Source: Patiria miniata | Taxonomy: Eukaryota > Echinodermata > Asteroidea > Valvatida > Asterinidae | Direction of reading: 5' to 3' | Assembly (NCBI RefSeq): GCF_015706575.1 | Contig: NW_024037056.1 | Coordinates: forward strand, 11,111,176 to 11,175,175 | DNA: 64,000 nt | Shown here: positions 45,101 to 50,879 of the stretch, piece by piece | Position numbering within the stretch: position 1 is the first letter of the stretch | Layout: every line of letters begins with the position of its first letter | Made by a program: the position numbers and the translations under genes | The notes under the pieces: generated by a model | What the model was told of the DNA's origin: nothing | Databases searched by the model: none | What the model saw: the letters and a program-made list of their open reading frames with translations, nothing else

Positions 45101-48100
45101 TAGTCCAGTGCTGGTACCCATTTATACTTCTTGGTGGAGAGAGTCGGGTTAAATGGCTTGCCCAAGGACACAACATATGGCCAGCAGCAGGATTCGAACA
45201 CCTGACCCTCTGATCACAAAATGAAGAGCCAACTATGACGTTTCGGATATATATTAAAAACTAATGTGTGAGGAGACATCCTTTAATAATCACTTCGCGC
45301 CAGGATTATTTTTGCCGAAAATTACGATTTTCGCAAAAGGCAAAATTGTCAAGCCAGTTTCTGATATGCACAGCCAAACGCCCCAAATACTGATTCACAA
45401 GAGTAATTTCAACAGTATTTGTACGATATTTCTTGCTGAAACCTCATATGTTTCAATACTCCAGGGTGTGCACTGGAGTTGTACAACAACAGGCCGTGCA
45501 CAACGGCCAATTCAAGATCAACACACTGTCCGCCTCCACAGACTTCATGGACTTTGTGTGTGTGTACAAAAGGCACAAGGCATTAGCGTGTTTAGACATC
45601 ACCCGGAGGCGAGTCAAGGCAATCTTGACGTCTTAACCCGCCAGCGGTGCCTGTGTATAAAAACAACCAGTGCGTGTTATCACGTCCTCCGACACAAACT
45701 GGTTAAGACTCAGTTTGTTAGATCTGGTCTGAAACTTATTTGATCTTTCTTGTAGATGAGAAAGTGAGAGCATCTATCAAGGGGAGTTCCTTGAAGCAGC
45801 AGGAGACGCTGAGCCGAGCTGCTACCAACGATGACTTCAGACGGAAGCAGAGCATCTTGTACCAGCGAATGAATCCAGTACAGGTACAAAAAATTACTAG
45901 CTGAGAATTTAATTTGAGTCATTCTATAAATTTAGGATCCAAAGTGTGACATTCTTCCTGTCCCTGTTATCTTGGCACTTTGTTATTTACGTATCATTAA
46001 GACTGACTTGAAATTATTTGTTTATTTGTTGGGTAGGTGGTTTGCTATTCATAATCACTCTTGGAGGACGACTGCATTAAGGAGTGCATCACATTAATAA
46101 AATCTTAGATGTTGGATGTACAGGGACAGGGAAAAAGTGGACCCCAAATTTATCGAATGACCTATGTAAATATTGACTGCTTCGACTGGTGTAGTGAAGC
46201 TATCCCTCTGAGCGTTCTGCTTTCCAGAGGCGAAGCTGACGAAAATGGAATGAACCATTGATCACAAAGTTGATTTTCGTGGTGATTTGTTGGCGCCGGA
46301 TGTGAATTTTGGCGCAAATAAATCTTGGCATTACCCATTTTCCATTGAAAACAGAATCACTTCATATAATGAAATAATATTAATTTTTAATAGTTGTAAG
46401 TGTCCGGCAATTTTTTTAAAAAGATGGGGAAAACATAGAGCAGAATAAATAATAAATTGGAAGTCAAAAGTCAAGACCCAACATATACAACTGTAGTTGG
46501 TAAATTGCAGTCTATGATGTTCCCTTAACAACGGCAAATAAATATACATGTTGGTTGGTTTTGGTGTGCAAATAAATTGTTTATGGGATTATCTGTAATT
46601 TTTTCCTCAGAATTATGAAGTTGACGTGAAGGATCTGGAGCCGACGCTGAAACAGGTCAACAGCTACCTCATCACGGAGAAAGAATGCCAATACATCTAC
46701 CACGTAGGTTGCTTTCCAAACTTCCAAATTTGTTTTGCTTTATTTCACTTTTTTTGGTTTTGTATTTTCTGTTTTCAATGTATTCATTTCTCCCTTTTTC
46801 TGTTTGTACCTATTCCAATTTTCTATTATTCCTTTTTTTTTATTTCCATTTGTCCGTTTTCCCATTTGTCCATTTTTCTGTTTCTAATTTTCATTCATTA
46901 ATGCCTAAGACAGTTTACCCATTCCTATTGGTTGAGAGCCCGTCACGTGGCCGGTTTTAAATGGATGATAGAGTCGTGTCTGGCTGGTCTTTAACACTTT
47001 TCCAGTGTAACATGAAATTTGGGCTCCTATGAAATCCAGTGCCAGCACCGTTTTAGATGATAGATAGATAGATAGAGGATAAAACTTTATTAAAATCCAA
47101 AACCGGAAATTACATGTTGTCGTCTCTCACTAAATGTTGTCATCTCCTTAAAATTTTGTTATTGGTTGAACCGGCACAATCCTCACGTAGGCATGCGCAA
47201 TACTACCAGTGAGTCAGTATTTCACAGTCCGAAATTTACACTTCACCGGTACATCTGCGTTGTACGCAACATCATGTGCGCCAATCTCCATATAAGGAGT
47301 TGTTTACCAAAGGGCCTAACCATTATGTAGCTAGAGGGGTGTTTTGTTGAACGAAATCATTGGAAATGTATAATTTTTGACTCTTGTGGACCGAAAATGT
47401 TTGATTTTCTTGGACTGAAAAGTTATTAATGAATGGGAATACAGTGCTTGGTCGGTATTAAACACTATGTTTAAGACTGGTTAGAGTCTGGATGCTGATA
47501 TTACCAAGCCGAAGCATTCAGACTCCAACCAGTCTGAAACAGAGTGTTTAATATCCAATCACACATTTATTTCCTTCATCAATTTTTGGTCATTCTTCAG
47601 ACCCTCAATTTTTTTAATGGGGACAGTTACATGTTGAAAACTGAGTTTGAAAGTTTCTGGAGATTTTTGAAACAGGCGCTTTGCACTGTGGCAGGAAACT
47701 TTATTGTGATTTTGAATTCATAAATACCTCAGACAGTTTAGCCATTCCTATTGGTCGAGAGCCCGTCACGTGGCCGGTATTAAACGGATGATAAAGACAT
47801 GGCTAGCTGGTCTTAAACACTTTTCCAGTGTCACAATAAAATATGGACTCCTAAAAATCCAGTGCCTCTTATCGTTTCATTGGTTGAACGTCCACAATCC
47901 TCACGTAGGCATGCGCAACACTACCAGGGAGTTAGAATTTTATAGTTCTAAATTCAAAACGCAACGCGCCAGGTGCGTTCTGCGCGACATCGCGTAGAAC
48001 ATGATACGCGCGCGTCAATCTCCATAAAAGGGTTGTTTTCATCTTACTCGCCAGCTGAACACTCCATTATTTTGCAGGAGGGATGTTTCAAAAAGCATAA

Positions 48101-49895
48101 AGTGAATTTGTTGAACAAAATCGGGATGTTTTGAATGAATTATATGGGTTTTTTTTACTGAAAAGGTATTTATGAATGGGAATAAATATGTACTCCGTCG
48201 GTATTTATCACTCTGTTTAATACCACTTAGAGTCTGGGTGCTGATAATTACCCTCGCCTCCGGCTCGGGTAATTATCAGCACCCAGACTCTAAGTGGTAT
48301 TAAACAGAGTGATAAAAACCTCCGGAGCACACATTTATTCCCTTATTAAATGATAGCCTGCAAATCAAACCGTTTCATACAGGTGTTGGACTTGCCGCAG
48401 AGACACCGGATAGACTTCAAGCTGTTTGCTGTAGTCGCTGCGCTATCTGAAAAGGTCTCCAGGCTAGAGTAAGTCCTCCCAATACTTCCTAATAAAAGTT
48501 GCCCTCTCCCTGTGAAACTTTTGAGTTTTAAAAAACCCCAAAACCAATATTTGTTTTTATTGTTATTTTTTCAAGAAATACAAAAGTTAAACCGGTATTT
48601 ACTTTTGAACGAGAACAACAAAAGTACCAACATCTTTGTCATGGAATATATATACAAAGTTTGAACTATTTTAAATTTACATCTACCCGTAACAAATTCC
48701 ATCTTATTAAAAAAAAAAACCAAGCAGCTCTTTTGTGCATTAGAGGCACAAAAGCGACCCCCAATTTTTTTCATAGAGTTAAAAAATACCCAGGAAAAAC
48801 AGCACTTTCTTCGTTGAAAATGAATTGAACAAAAACATCTTTTGCACAGAGAAAGCGACTTAATTTGGGTTCCTTTTGTGCATATTCTTGAGATAAAAAC
48901 AAACGAGTGAGTTCGTGTAATTTGGGTTGTTGAAATTTTTTCTCTATATCTTTTAGGCCGTTTATTCGGAAGTTGATCAATAAGATGAACTTCGAGGCTT
49001 TAGAAGTGAAGATGCAACAAGCGAAGGTAAACAATCTTTTCTCTTTGTTTGGTCTTTTAGTTAATCAAATATAAGTCTTCGAATGAAATCATAGTGAAAC
49101 TAAGGATTCTTTGAAAATGCACACAAGGCACTGTTTCTCCAAATTCTGAAGAAGTTTCAATGGGATATGACTTTGTTTTATGTCAAATAGTGCCGGTCAG
49201 AAAGAAGCCTGTACAAAGTCTATGGGATCTGGGGTAGAACAAAAAGAAGAAAAACTAGAGGTCTGTTTGTTCAATGAACATATATATAGCCCCTTGGAAC
49301 CAGTGGCTGAAATCTCAATCCAGATGTCAACCTTGGTGGGACTCGAACCTGGCTCACAGAGGTACTCCTACTTAAACTCCCCGACATTTTGTGACTAAAT
49401 TTTTCAGAAATCTTGTGGGCTGCAAAGATCTGATTTCTTCAACACTCATAAACCTCAGGGTAATATAAAACCTCAGCTTATATCAGTCCTGCCAGTTCAT
49501 CAAGTGTGCTCATTAATTGCTGATTATTTGTTTCACCGATTACAGGAACTATTTTTCCTTCTGGCGGATGAAGATGACGAAACAGACGGAGGTGAAGTGC
49601 CCATTCGCAATCTGGTTGTCGAGTTAGAAGCAGGCGGTCTCAAACCGGAACACGTCCAACTTGTAAGAAAAACTTGATTTTAATTTTCAAAATTTTAAAG
49701 ACCTTAGCAGACACTTTCATAAACATTGTGAATTTCTTTTTCAAAATTAATTTTTTTTTGTAGGTTGTGGACAAATTCAACCGCGAGGGCAAGGGAACAG
49801 TGGATTTCTTAGATTTCCTGACGTATATTCCCTTGTTTATCGACATCCACGAAAACATTATTGCCGACCCTCTTAATTTGTCCAGAGTGAGGTGA
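18120..49895 (+). CDS. Uncharacterised 1637-residue Pro/Lys-rich protein with CxxC knuckles and EF-hand-like C-terminus, 28 exons
   Basis: I do not recognise this protein by name. Exons: 18120-18599, 27460-27514, 28048-28474, 29148-29287, 29971-30147, 30450-30473, 31296-31382, 32073-32216, 32660-33167, 33526-33798, 34964-35010, 35227-35541, 37108-37200, 38081-38143, 39472-39612, 39849-39976, 40127-40362, 41116-41226, 41705-42101, 43020-43233, 43483-43613, 44900-44996, 45756-45883, 46611-46703, 48383-48468, 48957-49026, 49546-49662, 49764-49895. They sum to 4914 nt and every junction keeps phase, strong internal support. Features: CxxC pairs at C254/C257, C311/C314 and C429/C432; Arg/Glu helix 464-511; Pro/Lys/Glu-rich 512-1113; conserved-looking blocks from 1130 (ALDYLAKYCIVHKQRIPHYQ) and 1474-1637. 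No transmembrane segment or signal peptide seen. Weakest points: exon 2 and the acceptor at 28047. A cilium or axoneme role is a guess from overall style only. Confidence 0.8.
18600..19750. other. Start of intron 1 of the second gene
   Basis: AT-rich intron with a poly-C/poly-A tract at about 18761-18780 and a three-copy 20-bp repeat (GAATATGATGAACAAATAAAT) at about 18975-19031. No exon or transposon recognised. The 141-residue minus-strand frame at 19204-19629 lacks any recognisable motif. Confidence 0.45.
19750..20080 (+). repeat. Unclassified dispersed repeat, copy B
   Basis: Matches copy A at 4428-4935 block by block, beginning GTTCAAAACCTAACCTGTTG and ending GATAAATGCAAAT. Its presence in introns of both genes shows a dispersed family rather than a gene duplication. 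Structure at the ends is not clear. Confidence 0.7.
20081..21070. other. Intron 1 stretch with nothing recognised
   Basis: AT-rich intron sequence. No inverted repeats, SINE promoter boxes or coding frame could be supported. Confidence 0.45.
21073..21794. mobile_element. MITE with CACTCTTAAA termini and internal tandem units, TA duplication
   Basis: Termini CACTCTTAAAC and the inverse TTTTAGAGTG are flanked by TA on both sides (21071-21072, 21795-21796). Next to each end is a TTTGACTCGGATTCCG / CCGGATTCCGGGTCA inverted pair. Inside, three units about 180 bp apart repeat GGTCAAAATGACACTTT and CCGAGTCAAAATGATCC. The layout, inverted ends around tandem repeats, suggests a Tc1/mariner-type non-autonomous element that has grown internally. 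Confidence 0.75.
22010..22200. other. Intron sequence with poly-G tract
   Basis: An 11-12-base poly-G tract at about 22167-22179 interrupts ordinary intron sequence just upstream of the MITE. The two overlapping frames here have no recognisable domain. Confidence 0.35.
22313..22825. mobile_element. MITE, CAGGGTGAGT family (copy 2)
   Basis: Ends CAGGGTGAGTAAAAAA and TTTTTTGACTCACCCTG, TA on both sides (22311-22312, 22826-22827). Arms are long: AACCCAAATGTCGGGAC, TAGTGAAGTTCTGCATGTAG and CTAGGATATGAAA recur inverted. Interior and arms match copy 3 at 36444-36936 closely. It lies in intron 1. Confidence 0.85.
23639..24139. mobile_element. MITE with CACTGAAAAA termini, partly tandem-duplicated, TA duplication
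   Basis: Ends CACTGAAAAATTGCCTGG and its inverse (ending TTTTTCAGTG) are flanked by TA (23637-23638, 24140-24141). The arms contain TTAATTTTACCCAAGCAAGG and AATTCAACCAAAA...TTTTGGTTGAATT. The element start recurs at 23844, so there are one truncated and one full copy in tandem sharing a single right end. Both are almost fully palindromic. Confidence 0.8.
24426..24512 (+). repeat. Partial copy of the CACTCTTAAA element
   Basis: CACTCTTAAAAAGTCCCTGG, GACCTGGAATCCGGGT and GGCCAAAAATGACACTT match the left part of the element at 21073-21794. It is cut where the motif cluster at 24523 begins. Confidence 0.6.
24523..24792. repeat. Cluster of a short motif in both orientations (GTCGGACTTATGAGGC)
   Basis: About ten copies of a 16-19-bp motif, consensus GTCGGACYTATGAGGC, are packed into 270 bp. 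Blocks alternate: forward (about 24533-24572), reverse (24588-24652), forward (24680-24703), reverse (about 24709-24719), forward (24737-24786). The layout can fold into several hairpins. No coding frame or known element matched. Confidence 0.7.
24793..26774. other. Intron 1 stretch with little recognised
   Basis: AT-rich intron. Between 25240 and 25345 there are short repeats of TTACGGAATGCGAA and CCGTAATTA-like strings. Small frames are present but none has a domain or splice signals. Confidence 0.45.
26775..27143 (-). mobile_element. Foldback element with a central tRNA-like sequence, copy 1
   Basis: Outer inverted sequence includes GGTGATGTAAATCAAT, CACCGACGTATAAACACTG and GTGTGTTACCT, returning reversed on the right as AGGTAACACACTGAG and GTCGGTGAAGGGCA. 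At the centre the minus strand reads as a 69-nt tRNA-like sequence (26890-26958) with a 7-bp acceptor stem, A box TGGTCGAGTGG, B box GGTTCGAGTCC and a perfect 5-bp T stem. The right arm is rearranged. A second copy is at 32296-32616. Confidence 0.8.
26890..26958 (-). repeat. tRNA-like sequence with complete Pol III A and B boxes
   Basis: A cloverleaf can be drawn: acceptor GCUCGGU/ACCGAGU (one G-U), D stem GUC/GAC, a weak anticodon stem, and T stem GUGGG/CCCAC. The putative anticodon is UAG, but the anticodon loop is irregular (8 nt) and no long variable arm is present, so I treat it as element-borne, not a host tRNA gene. Confidence 0.6.
27515..28047. other. Intron 2 of the second gene
   Basis: Ordinary intron with a poly-C tract near 27551 and poly-T near 27820. 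Nothing else recognised. Confidence 0.45.
28475..29147. other. Intron 3 of the second gene
   Basis: AT-rich intron without repeats or frames that could be supported. The 103-residue frame at 28511-28822 has no recognisable motif. Confidence 0.45.
29583..29810 (-). mobile_element. SINE-like element, family D copy 1
   Basis: Contains a B-box-like complement GGATTCGAACCTGG at the tRNA-like end and GGAAAACCCACGGAATC in the body. The order ACCAAGGATTC, AAGGCAC-like, GAAGAA and TCGAACCTGG recurs at 49096-49381. A box not clear. Confidence 0.55.
30148..30449. other. Intron 5 of the second gene
   Basis: AT-rich intron, no feature seen beyond splice sites. Confidence 0.4.
30474..31295 (+). repeat. 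Decamer minisatellite filling a whole intron, unit TGATTGACTTG (array 3)
   Basis: From the donor GTAAGTCATGACTTGTGATTG to about 31276, some 75 copies of TGATTGACTTG and variants (TGATGGACTTG, TGACTGACTTG) make up nearly all of the 822-bp intron. Only about 20 bases of pyrimidine-rich acceptor follow. A larger block of about 250 bp is duplicated inside (about 30830-30930 resembles 31083-31180). It follows the 24-nt microexon directly. Confidence 0.95.
31383..32072. other. Intron 7 of the second gene
   Basis: AT-rich intron. No repeat or coding frame supported. Confidence 0.45.
32296..32616 (-). mobile_element. Foldback element with a central tRNA-like sequence, copy 2
   Basis: Arms: GATGTAAATCAATTTTTGGT, CACCGACGTTTAAACACTG, GTGTGTTACCT and GAGTGAAAGTTGGAAAAAA on the left return inverted on the right. 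The minus-strand tRNA-like core (32410-32476) keeps A box TGGTCGAGTGG and B box GGTTCGAGTCC. This copy has cleaner arms than copy 1 and shows the original layout. It fills most of the intron before the exon at 32660. Confidence 0.8.
33168..33525. other. Intron 9 of the second gene
   Basis: Nothing recognised apart from splice sites. Confidence 0.4.
33799..34161. other. Intron 10, proximal part
   Basis: No repeat or gene recognised before the family-B SINE. Confidence 0.4.
34162..34518 (-). mobile_element. tRNA-derived SINE, family B copy 2
   Basis: Same family as 11534-11895: minus-strand head GGAGTGATGTGGCCTCGTGG, body with GGGCACACACACAATA and TACCCATTTACTCCTGGGTG, plus an AT-rich tail including AATAATAAATAATG at the plus-strand left end. 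Its B box has one mismatch. Confidence 0.85.
35542..36050. other. Intron 12, proximal part
   Basis: AT-rich sequence, nothing recognised. Confidence 0.4.
36058..36286 (-). mobile_element. tRNA-derived SINE, family C copy 1
   Basis: Minus-strand head GGGGAGTGTGGCCTAGTGG with B-box-like AGTTCAAATCC. Body includes GATGGGATGCCAGTCCATCA, GGTACCCAT and CTTGCC..AAGGACGCAACATATGG. A second copy lies at 45084-45229. Short decamer units (ACAAGTCTCGTC) follow at about 36291-36330. Confidence 0.75.
36444..36936. mobile_element. MITE, CAGGGTGAGT family (copy 3)
   Basis: Ends CAGGGTGAGTAAAAAA and TTTTAACTCACCCTG with TA on both sides (36442-36443, 36937-36938). Internal sequence matches copy 2 (22313-22825), including TTCAAATCACTCATGTACTT and GTTACGGAATTTTAAACAC. 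493 bp, non-autonomous. Confidence 0.85.
37201..38080. other. Intron 13 of the second gene
   Basis: AT-rich intron. No inverted repeat, SINE box or coding frame supported. Confidence 0.45.
38236..38713. mobile_element. Probable MITE with GGGCAAGTTCG termini
   Basis: The ends GGGCAAGTTCGTGCAAG and, reversed from the right, GGGCAAGTTCGGGCAAGGAC form an imperfect inverted pair about 45 bp long that goes on through an ATT...TGGTT stretch. No clear target duplication, so the family is open. Confidence 0.55.
38737..38840 (+). repeat. Dispersed (GACT)n / GGGCAGTGCT repeat, copy 3
   Basis: GACTGACTGACTGACTAAC, then GAGAGCTGGGCAGTGCTGTT and TAGGATTACCCCGTAA, matching 8990-9200 and 12686-12796. Confidence 0.7.
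38929..39265 (+). repeat. Two tandem 161-bp units of a CCCAGGTGAAAA inverted-repeat element
   Basis: The first unit begins CCCAGGTGAAAAGTTCAGC and ends TTTTCACCTGGG, an inverted pair. A second near-identical unit follows at 161-bp offset (GCCAGTTCAGCAG at 38951 and 39112). Internal CCAGTTCAAAACCAGT and CCAGTTGAAACCGGTT are themselves palindromic. Confidence 0.75.
40550..41000 (+). repeat. Decamer minisatellite, TGATGGACTTG units (array 4)
   Basis: About 40 copies of TGATGGACTTG, TGATTGACTTG and TGATAACCTTG between the exons at 40127 and 41116. Same unit family and orientation as arrays 1 and 3. Confidence 0.9.
41240..41690 (+). repeat. 34-bp minisatellite filling intron 18
   Basis: About 13 copies of a 34-bp unit, CCTGTTACTCCCTGTACTGC plus CCCAAACCACCCTG, occupy nearly the whole 478-bp intron between exons 18 and 19. 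The unit has no stop codon in the plus-strand frames, so an open frame runs through it into exon 19; the frame of exon 18 itself hits TAA at the donor, which favours splicing. Confidence 0.95.
42102..42506. other. Intron 19, proximal part
   Basis: AT-rich, nothing recognised. Confidence 0.4.
42515..42798. mobile_element. MITE with 8-bp target duplication GTTCCCAA
   Basis: Termini CGTGGGCGTCGC and, reversed from the right, CATGGGCATCGC. Perfect flanking GTTCCCAA at 42507-42514 and 42799-42806. Interior has poly-C and T/C-rich tracts. An 8-bp duplication fits hAT or P-like elements; termini do not decide. Confidence 0.7.
43614..44018. other. Intron 21, proximal part
   Basis: No element or gene recognised before the nested transposon pair. 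Confidence 0.4.
44019..44702. mobile_element. pogo/Tigger-like MITE interrupted by a hAT-type MITE
   Basis: Outer ends CAGTTGAGTCTCGTT and, from the right, CAGTCGACTCTTGTTAGTAC with TA on both sides (44017-44018, 44703-44704). After removing the inner element the left end continues AATACAAACTCG, matching the right end AGTACAAACTCTG. CAGTxGA/CTC(G/T)TTA termini suit pogo/Tigger. Confidence 0.75.
44034..44522. mobile_element. hAT-type MITE with perfect 8-bp duplication GTCTCGTT
   Basis: Inverted ends of at least 28 bp are identical: CACTGATCTCTATATAAAGA then CTGGATAGC. Flanks GTCTCGTT at 44026-44033 and 44523-44530 match perfectly. The interior includes CGCGCG-rich strings. Perfect arms and duplication indicate recent insertion. 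Confidence 0.88.
45084..45229 (-). mobile_element. tRNA-derived SINE, family C copy 2 (short)
   Basis: Shares GATGGGATGCTAGTCCAGT, GGTACCCATTTATACTTCTT, CTTGCCCAAGGACACAACAT and GGATTCGAAC with 36058-36286. The tRNA-like head is cut. Confidence 0.7.
45230..45755. other. Intron 22, distal part
   Basis: The 159-residue plus frame here shows no domain and no splice fit with neighbouring exons. Nothing else recognised. Confidence 0.4.
45884..46610. other. Intron 23
   Basis: AT-rich, nothing recognised. Confidence 0.4.
46893..48345 (+). repeat. Two tandem units of an about 820-bp repeat, each ending in a large hairpin
   Basis: Unit 1 (46893 to about 47585) and unit 2 (47716-48345) share CAGTTTA-CCATTCCTATTGG, GAGCCCGTCACGTGGCCGGT, AACACTTTTCCAGTGT, CACAATCCTCACGTAGGCAT and a terminal inverted repeat. 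Unit 1 carries an extra (GATA)n-bearing segment at about 47060-47140. The class is unknown. Intron 24. Confidence 0.75.
48204..48316. repeat. Perfect 50-bp inverted repeat with 13-base loop
   Basis: 48204-48253 is the exact reverse complement of 48267-48316. The 13-base spacer is GC-rich (TCGCCTCCGGCTC). The matching hairpin of unit 1 (about 47458-47562) is imperfect. Confidence 0.95.
48469..48956. other. Intron 25
   Basis: AT-rich, nothing recognised. Confidence 0.4.
49096..49381 (-). mobile_element. SINE-like element, family D copy 2
   Basis: Shares AAGGATTCTTTGAAAA/ AAGGATTCCTCAAAAG, CAAGGCAC-like and a TCGAACCTGG B-box-like string with 29583-29810. Diverged. Confidence 0.5.
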
Positions 49896-50260
49896 CCTTC
49901 AGGATCCAACCAATCACAGCAGCTCTTGCTTAGGAAGGAGAATCTGAGTTACCAAACTGTATTCCGTAAACCTTTCCCTATTGGCCCACAATTGGTAACT
50001 TTTAGAGCTTATCCAATCACATGAGCCGTTATGGAGGGATGGGAATCTGAGTTATCCAACCATATTCATTATGCTTTCCCTTATTGGCCAACAGTTGGGT
50101 AACTTAGAAAATTAAGCCAATCAGATGAGCTGTTGAATAGAGATTTGACATGTCTGGGTCCTTTTTTTTCTCACTCAACTTTTCTCATTGGTCCAAAGTG
50201 AGGTGTACCACTAGGAAGTGACCAATCAGAGATAATGTAACAAAGAAGAGCATGAATGAC
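49880..50260 (+). repeat. About 104-bp tandem repeat covering the stop codon and 3' UTR
   Basis: CCAATCA falls at 49910, 50013, 50117 and 50222 (spacings 103-105). Units share GAATCTGAGTTA-CCAA and TTTCCCTATTGGCC-like strings. The AGAGTGAGGTGAC at the CDS end recurs as AAAGTGAGGTGTAC at about 50195, so the repeat includes the last codons. CCAAT and its inverse ATTGG are abundant. Confidence 0.7.
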
Positions 50261-50784
50261 TCATTTTTATAATGACTTAAGATAAAGCATGTACTGGATT
50301 ATTTTCAAGAAGAAATTATTCAACTTCGTATCATTGACACTTAAGGCCAAATTCTATAAGCAGGGTTACATGCCATTAAAAAATTGAGTGCCAATATTAT
50401 GTTGTACTTTATCGAAACGGGTCGAAATAGTATTCGGTGGTTTGAACAAATTGTACAAATACTTTTTGTGAATGTTAACTTTGCATCAATTTGTGTAATA
50501 CACTGGATTTTTCCAAACAAAGAGGAAATAGCTTTTGTCAGACATCTTTGAATTTCAGTGAAAACAGGTTACCAGTGAAAATATCATGTAATCATGCATT
50601 GTACTTTTATGACTGGTTCTCGGCAATGTTGTCAACGGAGCAATTGCCTCAGGAGTAAACGAGTGTTGCCCTGAATTACAATTATTTTTTGATTTTTAAG
50701 AAATTTCCAAACTGAGATATTTATATATATTTGACAACAGTTTATTTATAAGAAACTGCAATAGATAAATAATTAGCGATTTTC

Positions 50785-50790
50785 AATAAA
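50785..50790 (+). promoter_or_regulatory. Probable poly(A) signal AATAAA of the second gene
   Basis: AATAAA lies about 890 bp after the stop codon, followed within 40 bp by a TGGTTGTATCTAGTTTG GU-rich-like stretch. The satellite begins just beyond. Confidence 0.5.
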
Positions 50791-50879
50791 TATCTGTGAA
50801 AGAGCAAAAACAATGGTTGTATCTAGTTTGCTTCCTTTATTTGCATCATATCATCAATGTAAAAATATGGCATGGGGGG

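Larger units (their letters stand above)
48383..49895 (+). other. EF-hand-like C-terminal domain (exons 25-28)
   Basis: Four exons encode a compact alpha-helical-looking domain starting VLDLPQRHRIDFKLFAVVAA. Two EF-hand-like loops follow: one near residues 1563-1574 (DEDDETDGGEVP) and one at 1600-1611 (NREGKGTVDFLD). Both depart from the canonical 12-residue loop (proline or aspartate at position 12, lysine at position 5 of the second), so calcium binding is uncertain. The protein ends LSRVR just after. Confidence 0.6.

Noticed and set aside
45264-45743. 159-residue plus frame as a coding exon
   Set aside because: No domain, and using it would break the phase between exons 44900-44996 and 45756-45883, which join correctly without it.
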